The notes under the pieces were generated by a model. It was not told the origin of the DNA. It saw only the letters and a list, made by a program, of their open reading frames with translations, and searched no databases. This document shows, in pieces, positions 10,274 to 21,513 of a stretch of 64,000 nucleotides of DNA (its first letter is position 1; each line of letters starts with the position of its first letter). This stretch comes from Phytophthora quininea. Its lineage: Eukaryota; Oomycota; Peronosporomycetes; Peronosporales; Peronosporaceae. Location of the stretch: assembly GCA_011947345.1 (NCBI GenBank), contig JAAVTG010001027.1, forward strand, positions 1 through 64,000, read 5' to 3'. The translations under genes were made by a program, and so were the position numbers.

Positions 10274-12028
10274 CAGACAGTGTGAACGAAGTGGTGGAGG
10301 ACGAACTCAACAAGATGTCGATGCTGGAGAAGAACTCGTCCGAGTTTAACGTCACGCGTAACTATCTGGACTGGCTGACGCAGCTTCCATGGGGCAAATC
10401 GACCGAGGAGAACTTTGATCTGGCCAAGGCGAAGCAGATTCTGGACGAGGACCACTACGGACTGAAGGACATTAAGGAGCGTATCTTAGAGTTTATCGCC
10501 GTGTCCAAACTGAAGGGAGACGTTCAGGGCAAGATCTTGTGCTTCGTGGGTCCGCCTGGAGTTGGTAAGACGAGTATCGGCAAGTCGATCGCCCGGTCAT
10601 TGAACCGCGAGTTCTACCGCTTCTCGGTGGGCGGTTTGAGCGACGTTGCAGAGATTAAGGGCCATCGTCGCACATACGTCGGTGCCATGCCAGGTAAGAT
10701 TATTCAGTGCCTGAAGTCCACGCAGAGCTCAAACCCACTCATTCTCATCGATGAGATCGACAAGCTGGGGCGTGGATACCAAGGAGACCCGGCTTCAGCG
10801 CTCCTTGAGCTTCTGGACCCCTCACAGAACAATGGGTTTGTCGATCACTATATGGATGTGCCCGTAGACCTCTCGCGCGTTCTCTTCATTTGTACAGCTA
10901 ACGTGACCGACACAATCCCTGGTCCGCTGCTTGATCGAATGGAAGTCTTGCGTCTGTCGGGCTACGACTCGCCGGAGAAGCTTGCCATTGCGAAGGAATA
11001 CCTTGTCCCCAAGGCGCGAGAGCGTACCGGACTCCAGGAGGCTGAAACCACGCCTGAGTCGCTTGGCTTGACGGACGAGGCAATCTTGGCATTGGTGAAG
11101 CAGTATTGCCGTGAAAGCGGCGTCCGAAACTTGGAAAACACGTGGAGAAGGTGTTCCGTAAGGTTGCGCTGGAGGTTGTCGAAGACATTGAGCGTGCCAA
11201 GGCAGGCGAGTCACAAGAAGCTGGCGAAACTACCGATGCCAAGGAGGTATCCTCTGATGAAGACCGCTTCCTGATCACGCCGGACAAGCTGTCGAAATAT
11301 GTTGGCAAGCCGATCTTCACCTCGTACGTGATTTATCTCATACTATCTGCATTGCTATCGTCAACTAATTGCTGCTGTCTTTCTAGTGACCGCATGTTCG
11401 ACAAGCAATTCCCAGGCGTTGTGATGGGACTTGCTTGGACGGCGATGGGCGGTGCGTCGTTGTACATCGAAACGACCAAGGTGGAGACCAAGGCAGACCG
11501 CTCGGGGTTGATCACCACGGGTCAGATGGGCTCTGTCATGGAGGAGAGCACTAAGATTGCACACACTTACGCTCGTAGCAAGTTGCATCAAATCGACCCA
11601 GACAGCAAGTTTTTCGAGGAGAACGAGGTGCACTTGCATGTGCCTGAAGGAGCCACACCAAAAGACGGCCCATCAGCTGGCTGCACGATGGTGACGGCTC
11701 TGCTGTCGCTGGCTCTGGATAAGTACGTTATGGGATATCTTGGCCTGGAATCTGTTTATATTTCTAACAATTTGCGTCTTGTTACAGAACCGTAAAGCCC
11801 GACCTCGCCATGACAGGGGAGTTGTCGCTTGTGGGCAAGGTCCTTCCTGTTGGCGGCATCAAGGAGAAGACGATTGCAGCTAAGCGGTCGGGTGTGAAGA
11901 CCCTCATCTTACCGCTTGGTAACAAGCGTGACTTTGACGAGCTAGAGGAATACCTGCGCGAAGATCTGGATGTGCACTTCGCCGACTACTATGACGACGT
12001 GTACAAGGTGGCCTTCGAGCAGGCGTAG
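10274..12028 (+). pseudogene. LON1: Mitochondrial Lon protease, 5'-truncated copy (arm A)
   Basis: ATP-dependent Lon serine protease of the mitochondrial matrix, lacking the substrate-binding N-domain because Gypsy-1 abuts codon sequence at 10274. Seen: Walker [10 protein letters not shown] near 10550, Walker [12 protein letters not shown] near 10740, the AAA+ small domain, and the protease domain with PKDGPSAG (catalytic Ser) near 11665 and GGIKEK (catalytic Lys) near 11855. Two introns are clear: 11324-11386 (GTACGT...TAG) and 11723-11787 (GTACGT...CAG). A run of four A near 11137, where arm B has five, shifts the frame in the small domain. The copy is therefore truncated and frameshifted. 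It ends 124 bp before the thioesterase gene on the same strand. Confidence 0.9.
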
Positions 12029-12152
12029 ACGGTAATGCACCAGTCCATCGCATGTAAAATGTGGGAATTAGTAGAGGGAAATACACGTTCCTTGGTTGGG
12101 ATCTCGCAGGACGCTTTGGATTAATTCAGTTCGTGAAGGGACACTCGAGACC

Positions 12153-12887
12153 ATGCTGCGGATGTTATGGAATATTGCTTCGGGTCTAGTGCATAAAGCT
12201 TTACACCCGAAATTTTGGTCAGAAATGGCAGGGCTCCACTTTCCTGCAGTCTGGAGAGCTCGATCCGGTTTCTTGGACTGCGACGTCAACTTGCACCTCA
12301 ACAACTCGTCCTACTTGTTCAGCATGGAACTCGCTCGCTGGCATTTCGTCGCGTAAGATACTTCTATTATTTTATTTTATTTATTGAACTCTGACATGTT
12401 GAGTTCTGCTTTTGCCAGGTCTACTGGCATCCTGTGGCAAGCGTTGAAGCATCGACGGATGTTCTTGGCAGCTTCTCAAGCGATTCGGTACCGCCACGCG
12501 ATTTCTCCGTTCCAAGCCTACGAGATCCGCACACAAATGGTGTACTGGGACGGTCACTGGATCTACTTTCTCCACCAATTTCAATGCCCAGCCACCGGTA
12601 AACAGTTTGCTGAAGGATTATGTCGAGTCATGGTCAAGCAGAAAGGTGAAATGGTGTCGTTTGAGAAGATGATTGCAGAAGTTCACGACGGACCGATTCC
12701 GTCCCGACCATCCGAAGTCCCGGACGTTGTCAAAGGCTTCTTGGATTGGGATGCAGCTAGTCGATCCAGTATGGAAGCTGCTGATGGTATCACGAAACAA
12801 AAGAAGAATTCCGAGACAAAGAAACCCGACAAATTGGTGGCTCGAATTTGGGAAGAGATGCAGCGCTCTATGAACCGACCGTATTGA
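12153..12887 (+). CDS. THEM6-like thioesterase (arm A)
   Basis: Two exons (12153-12353, 12420-12887) joined across a 66-bp GT-AG intron give 222 residues. The N-terminus is short and hydrophobic (MLRMLWNIASGL), then FLDCDVNLHLNNSSYLFSMELARWHF matches the THEM6/4HBT-type hotdog signature, with the conserved Asp and the HLNN segment. YRHAISPFQAYEIRTQMVYWDGHWIYFLHQF follows in exon 2. Family members are thought to act on acyl-CoA or lipid thioesters at membranes; the substrate here is unknown. I chose the in-frame ATG at 12153 because upstream codons in that frame begin only with TTG. The reading frame is intact and the arm B copy has the same length. Confidence 0.85.
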
Positions 12888-12997
12888 GCCGTTGTTCATT
12901 TAGCTCTTGCCGAGGTGCTGAAGACACGACTTGAACTCGCTGCAAATTGAACGTACCAGGCCGGAGTCTCCGAATCCGTTCAGGTCTTTCCCATTCA

Positions 12998-13228
12998 TTA
13001 CCCACGCGTTGAAATCGATGCTTTTCTTTTTCGGGGTCGTTCTGCATTGGCCTGAGGAGCTGTTGACTCCTTGTTTTTCTTTCCTACTGGTGCTGGCCTG
13101 ACTTTCACCAGACCATATCGTCGAGTCTGAGACCGCGCAGGAATTTCTTGTACCTCGGTGGAAATACCACCATCAGCTGTCGAGCGACAGCAAAGCCGTC
13201 GACGACCGATTTCGATGTTACTCATCAA
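12998..13228 (-). CDS. Small basic hypothetical protein (arm A)
   Basis: A 76-codon frame opening MSNIEIGRRRLCCRSTADGG is rich in Lys/Arg/Pro/Ala near its end (KKNKESTAPQANAERPRKRK). It is conserved in arm B at 33760-33990 with one substitution. All three frames stay open for some distance past its stop, so it may be one exon of a longer gene. No family recognised. Confidence 0.35.
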   Translation of the reverse strand: MMSNIEIGRRRLCCRSTADGGISTEVQEIPARSQTRRYGLVKVRPAPVGKKNKESTAPQANAERPRKRKASISTRG

Positions 13229-13953
13229 GGCACCAGTGACCCTCTTCCATGGGTGGCTTCAAATCCTAGAATATATTGTTAACGCTACGTTTGTGGCCGC
13301 GCAAGCTAAACCATCTTGGGAATGGTTTAGCTTACGAGACCGACCGCAGTGGCGTATCACCGTCAAGCGATGTTCATGCAGAGCAATAGACGTGCTCTGC
13401 TGCCAGATCTACACTTCATTCTCCAACTTCCTCTTCACCGCTCGAGTTCTCCTCACCCGACACCCATGAGGCTCTCGTACTTGCTGGTTACCATTGCAGC
13501 GGGTTTCGTCGCCAACGGTGATGTCGTCTCGTGGGCTCTTGCCAACACTAACATCGTAAAAGCTGCTGCTACTGACGGTATTTCCTGCGTGGTGCCGTCC
13601 AGAACGCCGACAACAAGTTTTAACGTAGACTTGAGGTCGACGACGACAACGACGACGCCGGGGAAACGGAGAAGAGTGCCGCCGCCGCCCACGACAACGC
13701 CAAAACAGAGGAGAGCGCCACCGACGATGATGCCGATGAAGAAGAGAGAAAATTTCGCTTCCGCTATGAAAAACCTGTCCAAACAACTCAGCTCGAAGCA
13801 GACAGATGAAGAAGTCTTGTACCAACTCTCGCTGCACGGAATGAACCGCGACTTCGTGTTCAAGGACTGGGTGAGAACGGGCAAAAACATGGACTACGTC
13901 AACGACCGCTTCGGGGACTCCGATCTTGCCGGCGCTATTCGCAAAAGTTCAAC

Positions 13954-13967
13954 GACTACCTCATAAG
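13954..13967. repeat. Target-site duplication, left, of LINE fragment
   Basis: GACTACCTCATAAG here is repeated at 14806-14819. Arm B has it once at the corresponding uninterrupted site, so it was duplicated on insertion. Confidence 0.88.
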
Positions 13968-14805
13968 AGAAGAGAAATTTAAGTTGATTAACCAGTCGGA
14001 TAAACCGTTTTTCTAGCTACGATCGTGGACTACTTAGTCGTTCTGCTGCTTAGTTTCGTGGAATCCAAACGTGACTTGCTGGTAGTGTGTTTCGCGGCGC
14101 AGGCGGGTCAAAGCCTAACTTCTCCAGAACAGAGATTACAATTTTGTCGTCAATCCCAAGCTCCGCTGAATGGTGATTGATGAACAGACAGTGTCGTCAA
14201 AAAGAGGACATCACATTTTGGACGCTTGGTACTTCAGCTGTAGTTTCACGGAATAGTATGTCGTTTCTCAACCTCCACGTAGCATGGAACGCGATCGCCA
14301 CGTTTCATACCCAGCATCTTGATAACATGTCGATACCAACATGTCAGAAACGAAAATATAATCTAATCGATTTCGTCGAGGTCGTGGTCCAGAAAACAAT
14401 TTCTCGTTTGGGTGGTGAAGGCGCCAAGCGTCTACTACGTTGATCTCCACCAACCAGTTTCGTAGCGCAGGCACACTAGAGTCTGGACGCCGGTCAGCCA
14501 TTAGCGAATCCACTTCTGGCTCAATTGCCAGATTAAAATCACCAAACACAATATGAATCACGTCGTCGTCAAAATCAACAGGAAGACGTTCAAACAGAGC
14601 TTTTCTGGATGCTGCGTCGTTCGGTACATATATGTTATGAATATAACATACTTGGTCCCCAAAGCGTAGCTTCACAAGTAAATACCGATTTGGGATGGTT
14701 TTAGAAGTAACTACGCTTGCGGTCTCGACACCTGGACAGGAACCATGTACAATCGTCGCTACTCCACCACTTCTTGGGAAGGAGGTCCTTTTGCAGCCCC
14801 GTAAT
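13968..14805 (-). mobile_element. Non-LTR (LINE) fragment with endonuclease domain
   Basis: An 838-bp insertion found only in arm A, flanked by a 14-bp direct repeat. On the minus strand 14675-14268 reads as an endonuclease/exonuclease/phosphatase (APE-like) domain: YIHNIYVPND, HIVFGDFNLAIEP and RRNRLDYIFVS are its hallmark motifs, with the N of GDFN and the D of LDYIF at catalytic or binding positions. Frameshifts degrade the rest, to 13968. No reverse transcriptase and no poly(A) tail are seen, so only a middle or 5' part of the LINE is present. Confidence 0.82.
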
Positions 14806-14819
14806 GACTACCTCATAAG
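14806..14819. repeat. Target-site duplication, right, of LINE fragment
   Basis: GACTACCTCATAAG, identical to 13954-13967. The effector's second module resumes in the sequence after it. Confidence 0.88.
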
Positions 14820-15125
14820 CATCGGCAAGACCGTTGAGAAGGTCCCTTCTGCGAAGTTAGCCCAGCAACTCAGACAAAAGAAGGCGGATTAGATGGTCTT
14901 GAACCAGCTCCAGCTGAACGGGGATTATCGCGACATAGTGTTCAAGGGCTGGGTCGACATTGGTAAAGGCTTGGACTATTTCAACAACCGACTCAAGGGT
15001 CTCGAGCAAGTTGGTGCTGTTCGCGTTAAGTTCAGGGACTATCTCACCGAGGCCGGCAAGATTTACTAGGCTGAAATTGCAGACTGCTAGCTGCTGTAGA
15101 TCCGAGGAGCTCCCGGTAGGTAAGC

Positions 15126-16058
15126 GACTAAATCACAACCATTTTCAATGGTAGCATTGCACTTTTCTTTCAAGTCGAGCGGGCTTGCATCTTGTTTGGT
15201 TGTCTGTCGGCTGATGCGGAACTAGATTTCTACGTTGTGCTAATAACTTTCTGGAATGATACTGCTGGATCGTACGGGTCGAACTGTTGCCTTGTGTGCC
15301 GCACTGGTAATTATGGCGGCGAATGCTGCCACAATGGCGGCTGGTAGGGGAAAATATTTGCCACAACGGCGAAAAGAAAAGAAAAGACCGGAAATCGACG
15401 TGATGGGGCCATCAAGTTGTTTTTAGTGCAGTGCACAAGATTAAGCGAATTTTGCGCCAGCACAGCATGGTTACTTATCTACTGATGAAGAGACTCAATC
15501 CCAATGATAGTCACACTAGATAAACGCTAAGGCTGGCGCGAAATGCTTGTGCATAATACAGAAGAGATGTCAAAGTTGCAGGCTGTACGGACCATATTCG
15601 CATCATCATCGTGAACTTCTGTTTTGCTTATTGCAACATTTTCTGACAAAGCTTTGATGTATCCAAGCGCATTGTCGAGGCAAATAGGCCCTACGATGTG
15701 AATGCCTGTGACGGTGGATAAGAGTCCACGTTTAGTGCCAGCTTGGCTAGGCGCAGCTACCGCTTGTGGAGGCTCGTGCAGAGCAACACATGTGGCAGCT
15801 AATAAGTTCGCACGCACGAGTGGCAGATGGTCACGTCGTCAGGATTCTCCCTGGGCTGCCAACGGGCTGGCAGGAGAGACCGAAAACGTACAGCTAGAGA
15901 GTTTAGTTCACTTTTGCAATTTGCTCAATACACGTGAGCATACCGGGAGTCCCAGCTCGCAAGAATCGTCTAAGACACGTCACAATGCCAAGACACACCT
16001 CAGCTCGGATTAGAGAGAGAAGTGCAATGCTACCATCCAAAACGGTTGCACTTTAGCC
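15126..16058. mobile_element. Unclassified TIR element (arm A copy)
   Basis: The ends are imperfect inverted repeats of about 70 bp: the left end starts GACTAAATCACAACC and the right end, reverse complemented, starts GGCTAAAGTGCAACC. Both then share ATGGTAGCATTGCACTT. The 933-bp interior holds only broken frames, for example a 96-codon minus frame at 15817-15527, and no transposase that I recognise. It looks like a non-autonomous or decayed DNA transposon that was present before the inverted duplication, since arm B has it too. Confidence 0.6.
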
Positions 16059-16181
16059 ACACGACTAACTCGAATTTACTAAGAGTACAGCCTACTACGA
16101 AGCTCAGAATAAGGCGGTGGCAAACTTATGAGAGAAAAAAGCAAGGTGGCCGCGTAATTTGTAGCGCATTAGGACTCCATG

Positions 16182-16754
16182 TGTAACACGTAGCGCGGGC
16201 GAGGAGCGTTGGGGCGAGACAGCGGCGGCGACGAGTTGGCGGAGACGGCGAACGGCGGAGACTGGCGGTGGCGCAGCTGGAGGAGGCGCCTTGGCCCTGG
16301 AAGTAGAATTTGAGAAGTGAGATTGATCTGGCGGGTTTATCTTGCTAGCGCGCGTTGGGGACACGCAAAGGGAAATCCAGTTCCCATCCTAAAGCCTATC
16401 AATTCTCTAAGTCCATATGAATCCTAAATCTACCAATGAACAGCTCCTAACTGGAAACGTAGCTCGAATCTTGAATCTTCTTGATGCGTCCCATAATCAA
16501 GAATCCATTAATAACTGGATTCTTTCAAATCCGTAGAATTTAAGAGCCAATCAGAGTAAAGATTATGGGACGTTCTTGAGACACCTAGAAGGTGTAATCT
16601 TGAACTTGAAGCCCTCGACCAATAGGAACGCTTTATGTATGTATGTTTACTACCATAAAGATAGCCAGCTATCCAGCATAATCTGGATAGTCTCAAAACG
16701 TATTGACGGGGTTGTCGTCTGCAACATGTTGTCGCTGACGGCAATTCCGTCACA
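16182..16754 (-). repeat. Gypsy-2 left (3') LTR
   Basis: 573 bp starting TGTAACACG and ending GTCACA. It matches 22311-22883 with almost no differences, one being at about 16549, where aattt here is aactt in the other copy. Confidence 0.93.
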
Positions 16755-16776
16755 TGACCTCTCTTCAAGAAGATGC

Positions 16777-19700
16777 CTATTTCGAAAATGGCTTCGGTCT
16801 CTTCTTAGTTCCCCAATAGAGATCAATGAGTCCGGGAATCTGCGTTAGATTCTCCACGGGCTCCCAGGTGGCCTCTGACTTCGATTCGCCAAGCCACCAA
16901 ACCTTGTACTGAGGTTTCCCCTTGTACTTGCGATGCCCAATTACGGCCTCAACGAGTTGTCCCTCGGAGCCATCGGCTAACATCACTTTGTTCACCTTCT
17001 GCTTACGATTGGTGTCCTTCTTGTACGGTTTTAGTAGTGATGTGTGAAACACCGGGTGCATCTTCAATCCCTTCGATAATCCCAACTCATAGGAATCCTT
17101 CGAAATCTTCTTCAACACTGGAAACGGTCCAATGTATCTTGGAGCGAGCTTCTTCGACTGGGCATATCCCTTGTGACGGATGTCCATATTCTTTCGTCTA
17201 ACAGCACCATATCGTTGACTTCAAAGTCCTGCACGTGTCTGTTCTTGTCGTAGTAATGCTTCATACGCTCCTGCGCTTCGCTCATGCGATCTTGTGCGAT
17301 CTTGTGCGATCTTGAGCAGAGTTTCTTGTCGAAGCAAAAACTCTTGCGCTGATTTCTCCAACTTCTTAAAGTCAGGATCTGCTGCCACATCATCTGGCAT
17401 GTAGGGTATATATCCTAGATCCGCTTCGAACGGTGACATCCCTATCGTAGAGTGTACACGTCGATTGTAGGCAATTTCTGCCAAGTGGAGATAGTCATTC
17501 CAGTCATTTTGGGCTGGACTAACGACACCTCGGAGATAGTCTCCAATGAAACGGTTTGTTCTTTCCGTTTGTCCGTCAGTTTGGGGCCGGAATGCAGACG
17601 ATAATTTGTGCTGCGTTCCCATAGCTGTCATAGTTGCTTGCCAAAACTTAGACGTAAACTTGGTATCTCTATCGGACACAATGGTCTTGGGCATGCCATG
17701 GTCCTTGACGTAATTCTTCATGAACACGTTTGCGATTTCCGTAGAATCTTCTGTTGTCTTAGTTGCAATGAACTTGGCTCGCTTGGTCAAACGATCAACA
17801 ATGACCATAATCGAGTTGTATCCTTCTTTAGTCGATGGAAGAGACACGATGAAATCTATGGATATATCAGTCCATCTGCCTCTTGGAACATCCAACTATT
17901 GGAGTAGTCCTGGTGGCTTTGTTTGCCTAGCCTTGTTGCGCTGACACATCTCACACGTGTTGACATAGCGCTGGATATACTTGGACATTCTTGGCCAATA
18001 GTACTTTTCGCGAACAGCCAAATAGGTCTTATAATACCCAGGATGACCAGCTGACACTGAGTCATGGTTTTCACAGATAACGCGATTCTTGAGATCTTCG
18101 TCGTCTGGAATGTATAAACGTGGAGTCTCATCTTCGCCTGTCTGATAGTATAAGACGCCGTCGTTGATTGAATAACGTGGCATCGAGACACCTTCATTCA
18201 GACGTTTGATAATCCATAGTAGTTCCTTCTTCCTTGAGTACATCTGCTTAGCTGATTGAGCGACAGTCACCTTTGAGGCAACCATCGTCGCCACAATTTC
18301 GCGGTTTTGAGCAGACTCAAGAAGTTCTTTTAGGCTGACTTGAGCGGCCTTGTGCTCGAAGTCTGGCTTTCTTGATAGCGCATCTGCTACAGTATTGGTT
18401 TCTCCAGGAATCCACTTGAATAGTGGCTGGAACTCAGCAAGTTCATTGAACCAACGGGCAATCCTTCGGTTAGTCGTCTTCTGTGTCAGAATCATCTCAA
18501 TACTCTTGTGGTCGGTTTCGACAGTAAACGGCTTGTCCAACAGATAGACGCGCCATGTCTTCAGAGCATGCATAATTGCGAGCAGCTCTTGTTCGCGAAC
18601 TGGGTAATTCAGCTCAGCGGGTTTCATCTTTCGACCAGTAAAAGCAATTGGATGTTCCAACCCTCCCTCGTTTTGAAACAAGACTCCCCGATCGCGAAGT
18701 TCGAGGCGTCCATCTTGATGCCAAAAGGCTTTGAAAAATCAGGAAGTTTGAGGACAGGTGGAGACGATAAGCGACGCTTGAGTTCTTCAAAGCATCGCAA
18801 TTGGTCTTCAGTGAGCTGGATTGGCTCACGAGACCGTTTGCCCTTGATACTTTCATGCAAAGGACCTGCAAATTGAGCAAAATCCTTGCAGAATCTGGAG
18901 ACGTACACAGTTGTCCCCAAGAAGCTTTCCATTTGCTTCTTTGTCTTTGGAATAGGCCAATCGGCAATGATCTTGACCTTATCTGGGTCCATACGGACAC
19001 CGTTGCGCCCAACAAAGTCGCCCAGGCATGGAATTTCATCCACGCAAAACTGGCATTTGGACAACTTGATGTAGAGCTTCTGCTCTTCACAGCGCTTGAG
19101 CACTCGATCCAAAGCCTCGAGGTGCTCAGAGACATCTTCACTTTTAGTGAACACATAGATGTCATCGAAATAGATTCGCATCACGTCACGTAAATCCCGG
19201 AAAACCTTCTGTAAAAGGCGATTAAACGTTCCTGGACTACCACTGAGTCCAATGGGAGTGACGAGGTATTCAAAAAGACCGTCTGGAGTCGAAAACGCTG
19301 TAAAGGGTATATCGGATTCCCTTAGCTTGACTTGGTAATATCCCCAGAGTAGATCCATGCACGAATACCAAAAGCTGCCTGCCATCGCGTCAAAGGTATC
19401 TTCCTTCCGCGGCATTGGGATTGCTGGCAAGATTGTCGCTAGATTCAGCTGACGAAAGTCGTGCACGATACGCCATCCAACTGGCTTCTTCACACAGAAC
19501 GTTGGTGCACTAAAAGCTGACGTACTTGGTCGTATAATGCCTGCCTGGACCATTTCTTTGGTCCAGTCTTGTATAATCTGGCGTTGCTCAAAACTTTGGC
19601 GCCACTGCTTCACCGAAACTGGCTGAGTTCCAGGTTTCAGCAGGATCTCATGCTCGATACCTTCACGTACCGGTGGCGTCTCATTAGGGAGTTCCGTACG

Positions 19701-20102
19701 GAAAACTGTGTCCGCATACTTGCGCAATACTGGATACGCAGGATTGTCCTTGAGAGCCTCCCAACCTTGACTCTTGAAGCGTTCAGCCTTCTCGGAGTCA
19801 TGGGGGTTGATCATGAATACAGCTTCAATGTCCTTGTCCTTTCGAAGCATTCGAAGAAACTGGTTTGACGAAATGATCTTCGTAGAACCGTGTCGTCCTT
19901 GGTGACCGTGATGGCGATAGAAGTTGAAAATCTCGCGACTTTTATCCAAACGAGCATAGCGTCTTCCAGATACACGTCTTGCTGGACGTTTGGTCGGACT
20001 GGACAGTTTGACTTGAATCGGACTGGCTGTTGTATTGTTGCGAGGTTTGATTTGCAACGTTTCCCAGTTAATATCTGGGTTCTGCTCACGGAGCCACACC
20101 AT
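16777..20102 (-). CDS. Gypsy-2 pol (RT, RNase H, integrase, chromodomain)
   Basis: A 492-codon frame (20102-18624) carries RT: GIEHEILLKPG, FWYSCMDLLWGYYQVKLRE and the catalytic MRIYFDDIYVF near 19170. The frame changes at about 18680, and 18681-17896 carries RNase H (ETDHKSIEMILTQK, ADALSRKPD) and the integrase zinc-binding region (CEMCQRNKARQTKPPG). Frame 17895-17221 carries integrase with SIDFIVSLP, VSDRDTKFTSKFW and DGQTERTNRF, giving D, D and E. Frame 17187-16777 ends the polyprotein with a chromodomain (YKVWWLGESKSEATWEPVENL) and a basic tail. Three frame changes interrupt it; with LTRs so similar, some could be sequencing errors. Confidence 0.87.
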
Positions 20103-20104
20103 AC

Positions 20105-21457
20105 CTAGTACGACGTCTTTTTCTCCGGAACAGGCATAACTTGGAAGGTTTTCAACGAAACTGGAAAGCCAGGAATGGCTAAGTTCATGTCAACAGTGCG
20201 ACGGCGACGATGGACGATTTGATCATATCCTAAGTCGACTTGCATAAGTTCGTGCTCTTTGACTTCCAGTTCGAGTTTCTTGACCAATTCTTCGGTCACG
20301 CCGTAAAGGCTACTTCCATTGTCGATGAAGATAGAGACTTCTTCCTTCTGATCTTCATCCTTGTACGCTTGAGCTTCGACTTCGAGAATTGCATACACCG
20401 ATCCGCTCATAAAGCGATTAGCCTCTTTACTTTTAGGCTTCTTGCACTGCAGCGAGATATGTCCCTTCTCCCCACAATTGTTGCACGTAGCTGTCTTCGT
20501 CCAGTCGTCCTTCTTGCCCTTCTTCTCAGATCGTTTCGCTGATTGTTGCTTCTGCTTGGGTGGACGAGAACTTGATGCATCCTTTCCTGTAGGTTGCTTG
20601 GACGGAGCTCGAGGTGGTTTCCCCGAGTAATGTGCAAACTCGAAGTTAGAGGCAATTTGAATAACCTCTTGTAGCGTACCAGGACTTTCTTCCTTGATCT
20701 TCTTCGCTGTTTCTTCGCGTAGTCCGTTCTGGAAAAAGAAACGCTTCTCCAGTTCACTGATATCCAACTCGGTCTGAGACAACAAGTCTTGGAATTTGGA
20801 GACATACTCATGAATTGTCTCCTTTTGCTTCAAGTGAAACATACGCTCGCGAAGGTCATATTCAAAGTCCTTAGGCCTGAAGCGCGTACGCAACTGGCTC
20901 TTGAACAGTGACCACGTCTTGTGAACATTCACACGCTCACAGTCCGCTATAAAGGCACGATACCAATTCAACACGGACTTGCCCAGGTTGCTGGATATTA
21001 GCGTCACAAAATCTGACGACTCTGCTTCCATTAACTGGCGTTTGTTGGGGTAGTACTGTTCCGTGGCAAATATCCATAGCTCAATGTCTTCGCCATATTT
21101 TCCCTCATAAACAGGAGGGTCCTTCTTCTTGTGATCACCTCTGGACGCGACGAGAAACTCGAAGCGTTCATTCGCCTGCTGCATTTGTGCTTGATACTGT
21201 TGCTGCTGTTGTGTTATATACAATAGCAATTGCTGCATGGACATCGTGTCCGGTCCCGAAGGAGCTTGGGCAGCAGCAGCGGCTGTAGGGGCTGACTCAG
21301 CCTGGTTATTGCGTGTACTTGAACGCGTAGCCGGACGGGTAGCCTCAGCGTCACTCGCCGCATTTGCTCTGCTTTGTTGGCGAGGACGAGGGTTCCGTGA
21401 TGGGTGCTCAGCTCCACGACCTCTTCTAGTGGCCGCGATAGCTGGACTTCTCAGCAC
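20105..21457 (-). CDS. Gypsy-2 gag with protease-like C-terminus
   Basis: A long open frame of 450 codons. The capsid-like region (YEGKYGEDIELWIFATEQYY) is followed by a retrotransposon gag segment (WSLFKSQLRTRFRPKDFEYDLRERM) and a zinc knuckle CNNCGEKGHISLQC near 20490-20450. The C-terminus holds VSIFIDNGSSLYGVTEELVKKL, placed like an aspartic protease active site, but the usual D-[ST]-G reads D-N-G here. The frame opens with CTG at 21457 and has no upstream ATG, so the true start, possibly in another frame, is unclear. The pol frame begins only 3 bp downstream. Confidence 0.83.
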   Translation of the reverse strand: MLRSPAIAATRRGRGAEHPSRNPRPRQQSRANAASDAEATRPATRSSTRNNQAESAPTAAAAAQAPSGPDTMSMQQLLLYITQQQQQYQAQMQQANERFEFLVASRGDHKKKDPPVYEGKYGEDIELWIFATEQYYPNKRQLMEAESSDFVTLISSNLGKSVLNWYRAFIADCERVNVHKTWSLFKSQLRTRFRPKDFEYDLRERMFHLKQKETIHEYVSKFQDLLSQTELDISELEKRFFFQNGLREETAKKIKEESPGTLQEVIQIASNFEFAHYSGKPPRAPSKQPTGKDASSSRPPKQKQQSAKRSEKKGKKDDWTKTATCNNCGEKGHISLQCKKPKSKEANRFMSGSVYAILEVEAQAYKDEDQKEEVSIFIDNGSSLYGVTEELVKKLELEVKEHELMQVDLGYDQIVHRRRRTVDMNLAIPGFPVSLKTFQVMPVPEKKTSY

Positions 21458-21513
21458 TCCTTAAAACTTCTCCAAAACCCAAACTTTTACCCTAAAATTA
21501 GAAGAGAACTAAC

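Larger units (their letters stand above)
13466..15069 (+). pseudogene. RxLR-like secreted effector pseudogene, two C-terminal modules (arm A)
   Basis: The ATG at 13466 starts a convincing signal peptide (MRLSYLLVTIAAGFVA). A degenerate RxLR-dEER-type region follows, readable only in a second frame: RRLEV near 13630 and DEEERK near 13735, separated by an acidic Asp/Glu/Ala stretch. Two similar C-terminal modules come next, near 13770-13960 and 14820-15069, each with a D-[FY]-[RV]-x-V/F-F-K-x-W-V core followed by G-K-x-[ML]-D-Y. Effectors of this class are secreted and act inside host plant cells. Lesions: a frameshift near 13620 with a TAA in the alternative frame, a shared frameshift near 13945, the LINE insertion at 13968-14805, and a TAG at 14890 that is CAG in arm B. 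It is dead in this copy. Confidence 0.7.
10274..16181. repeat. Inverted duplication, arm A
   Basis: This segment is the reverse complement of 29163-36545, nearly identical by eye across Lon, the thioesterase, the effector pseudogene and the TIR element. Differences: a LINE fragment (13968-14805) occurs only here, while arm B alone has a 170-bp Lon deletion, a 283-bp TIR-element deletion and the MULE. Both edges of arm A coincide with LTR ends (Gypsy-1 at 10273, Gypsy-2 at 16182). Confidence 0.92.

Noticed and set aside
13158..13465. Open frame running upstream of the effector ATG
   Set aside because: No start context and no protein-like content; the signal peptide at 13466 is the natural start.
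15527..15817. 96-codon minus ORF as a host gene
   Set aside because: It lies wholly inside the TIR element, is partly deleted in arm B and has no recognised motif.
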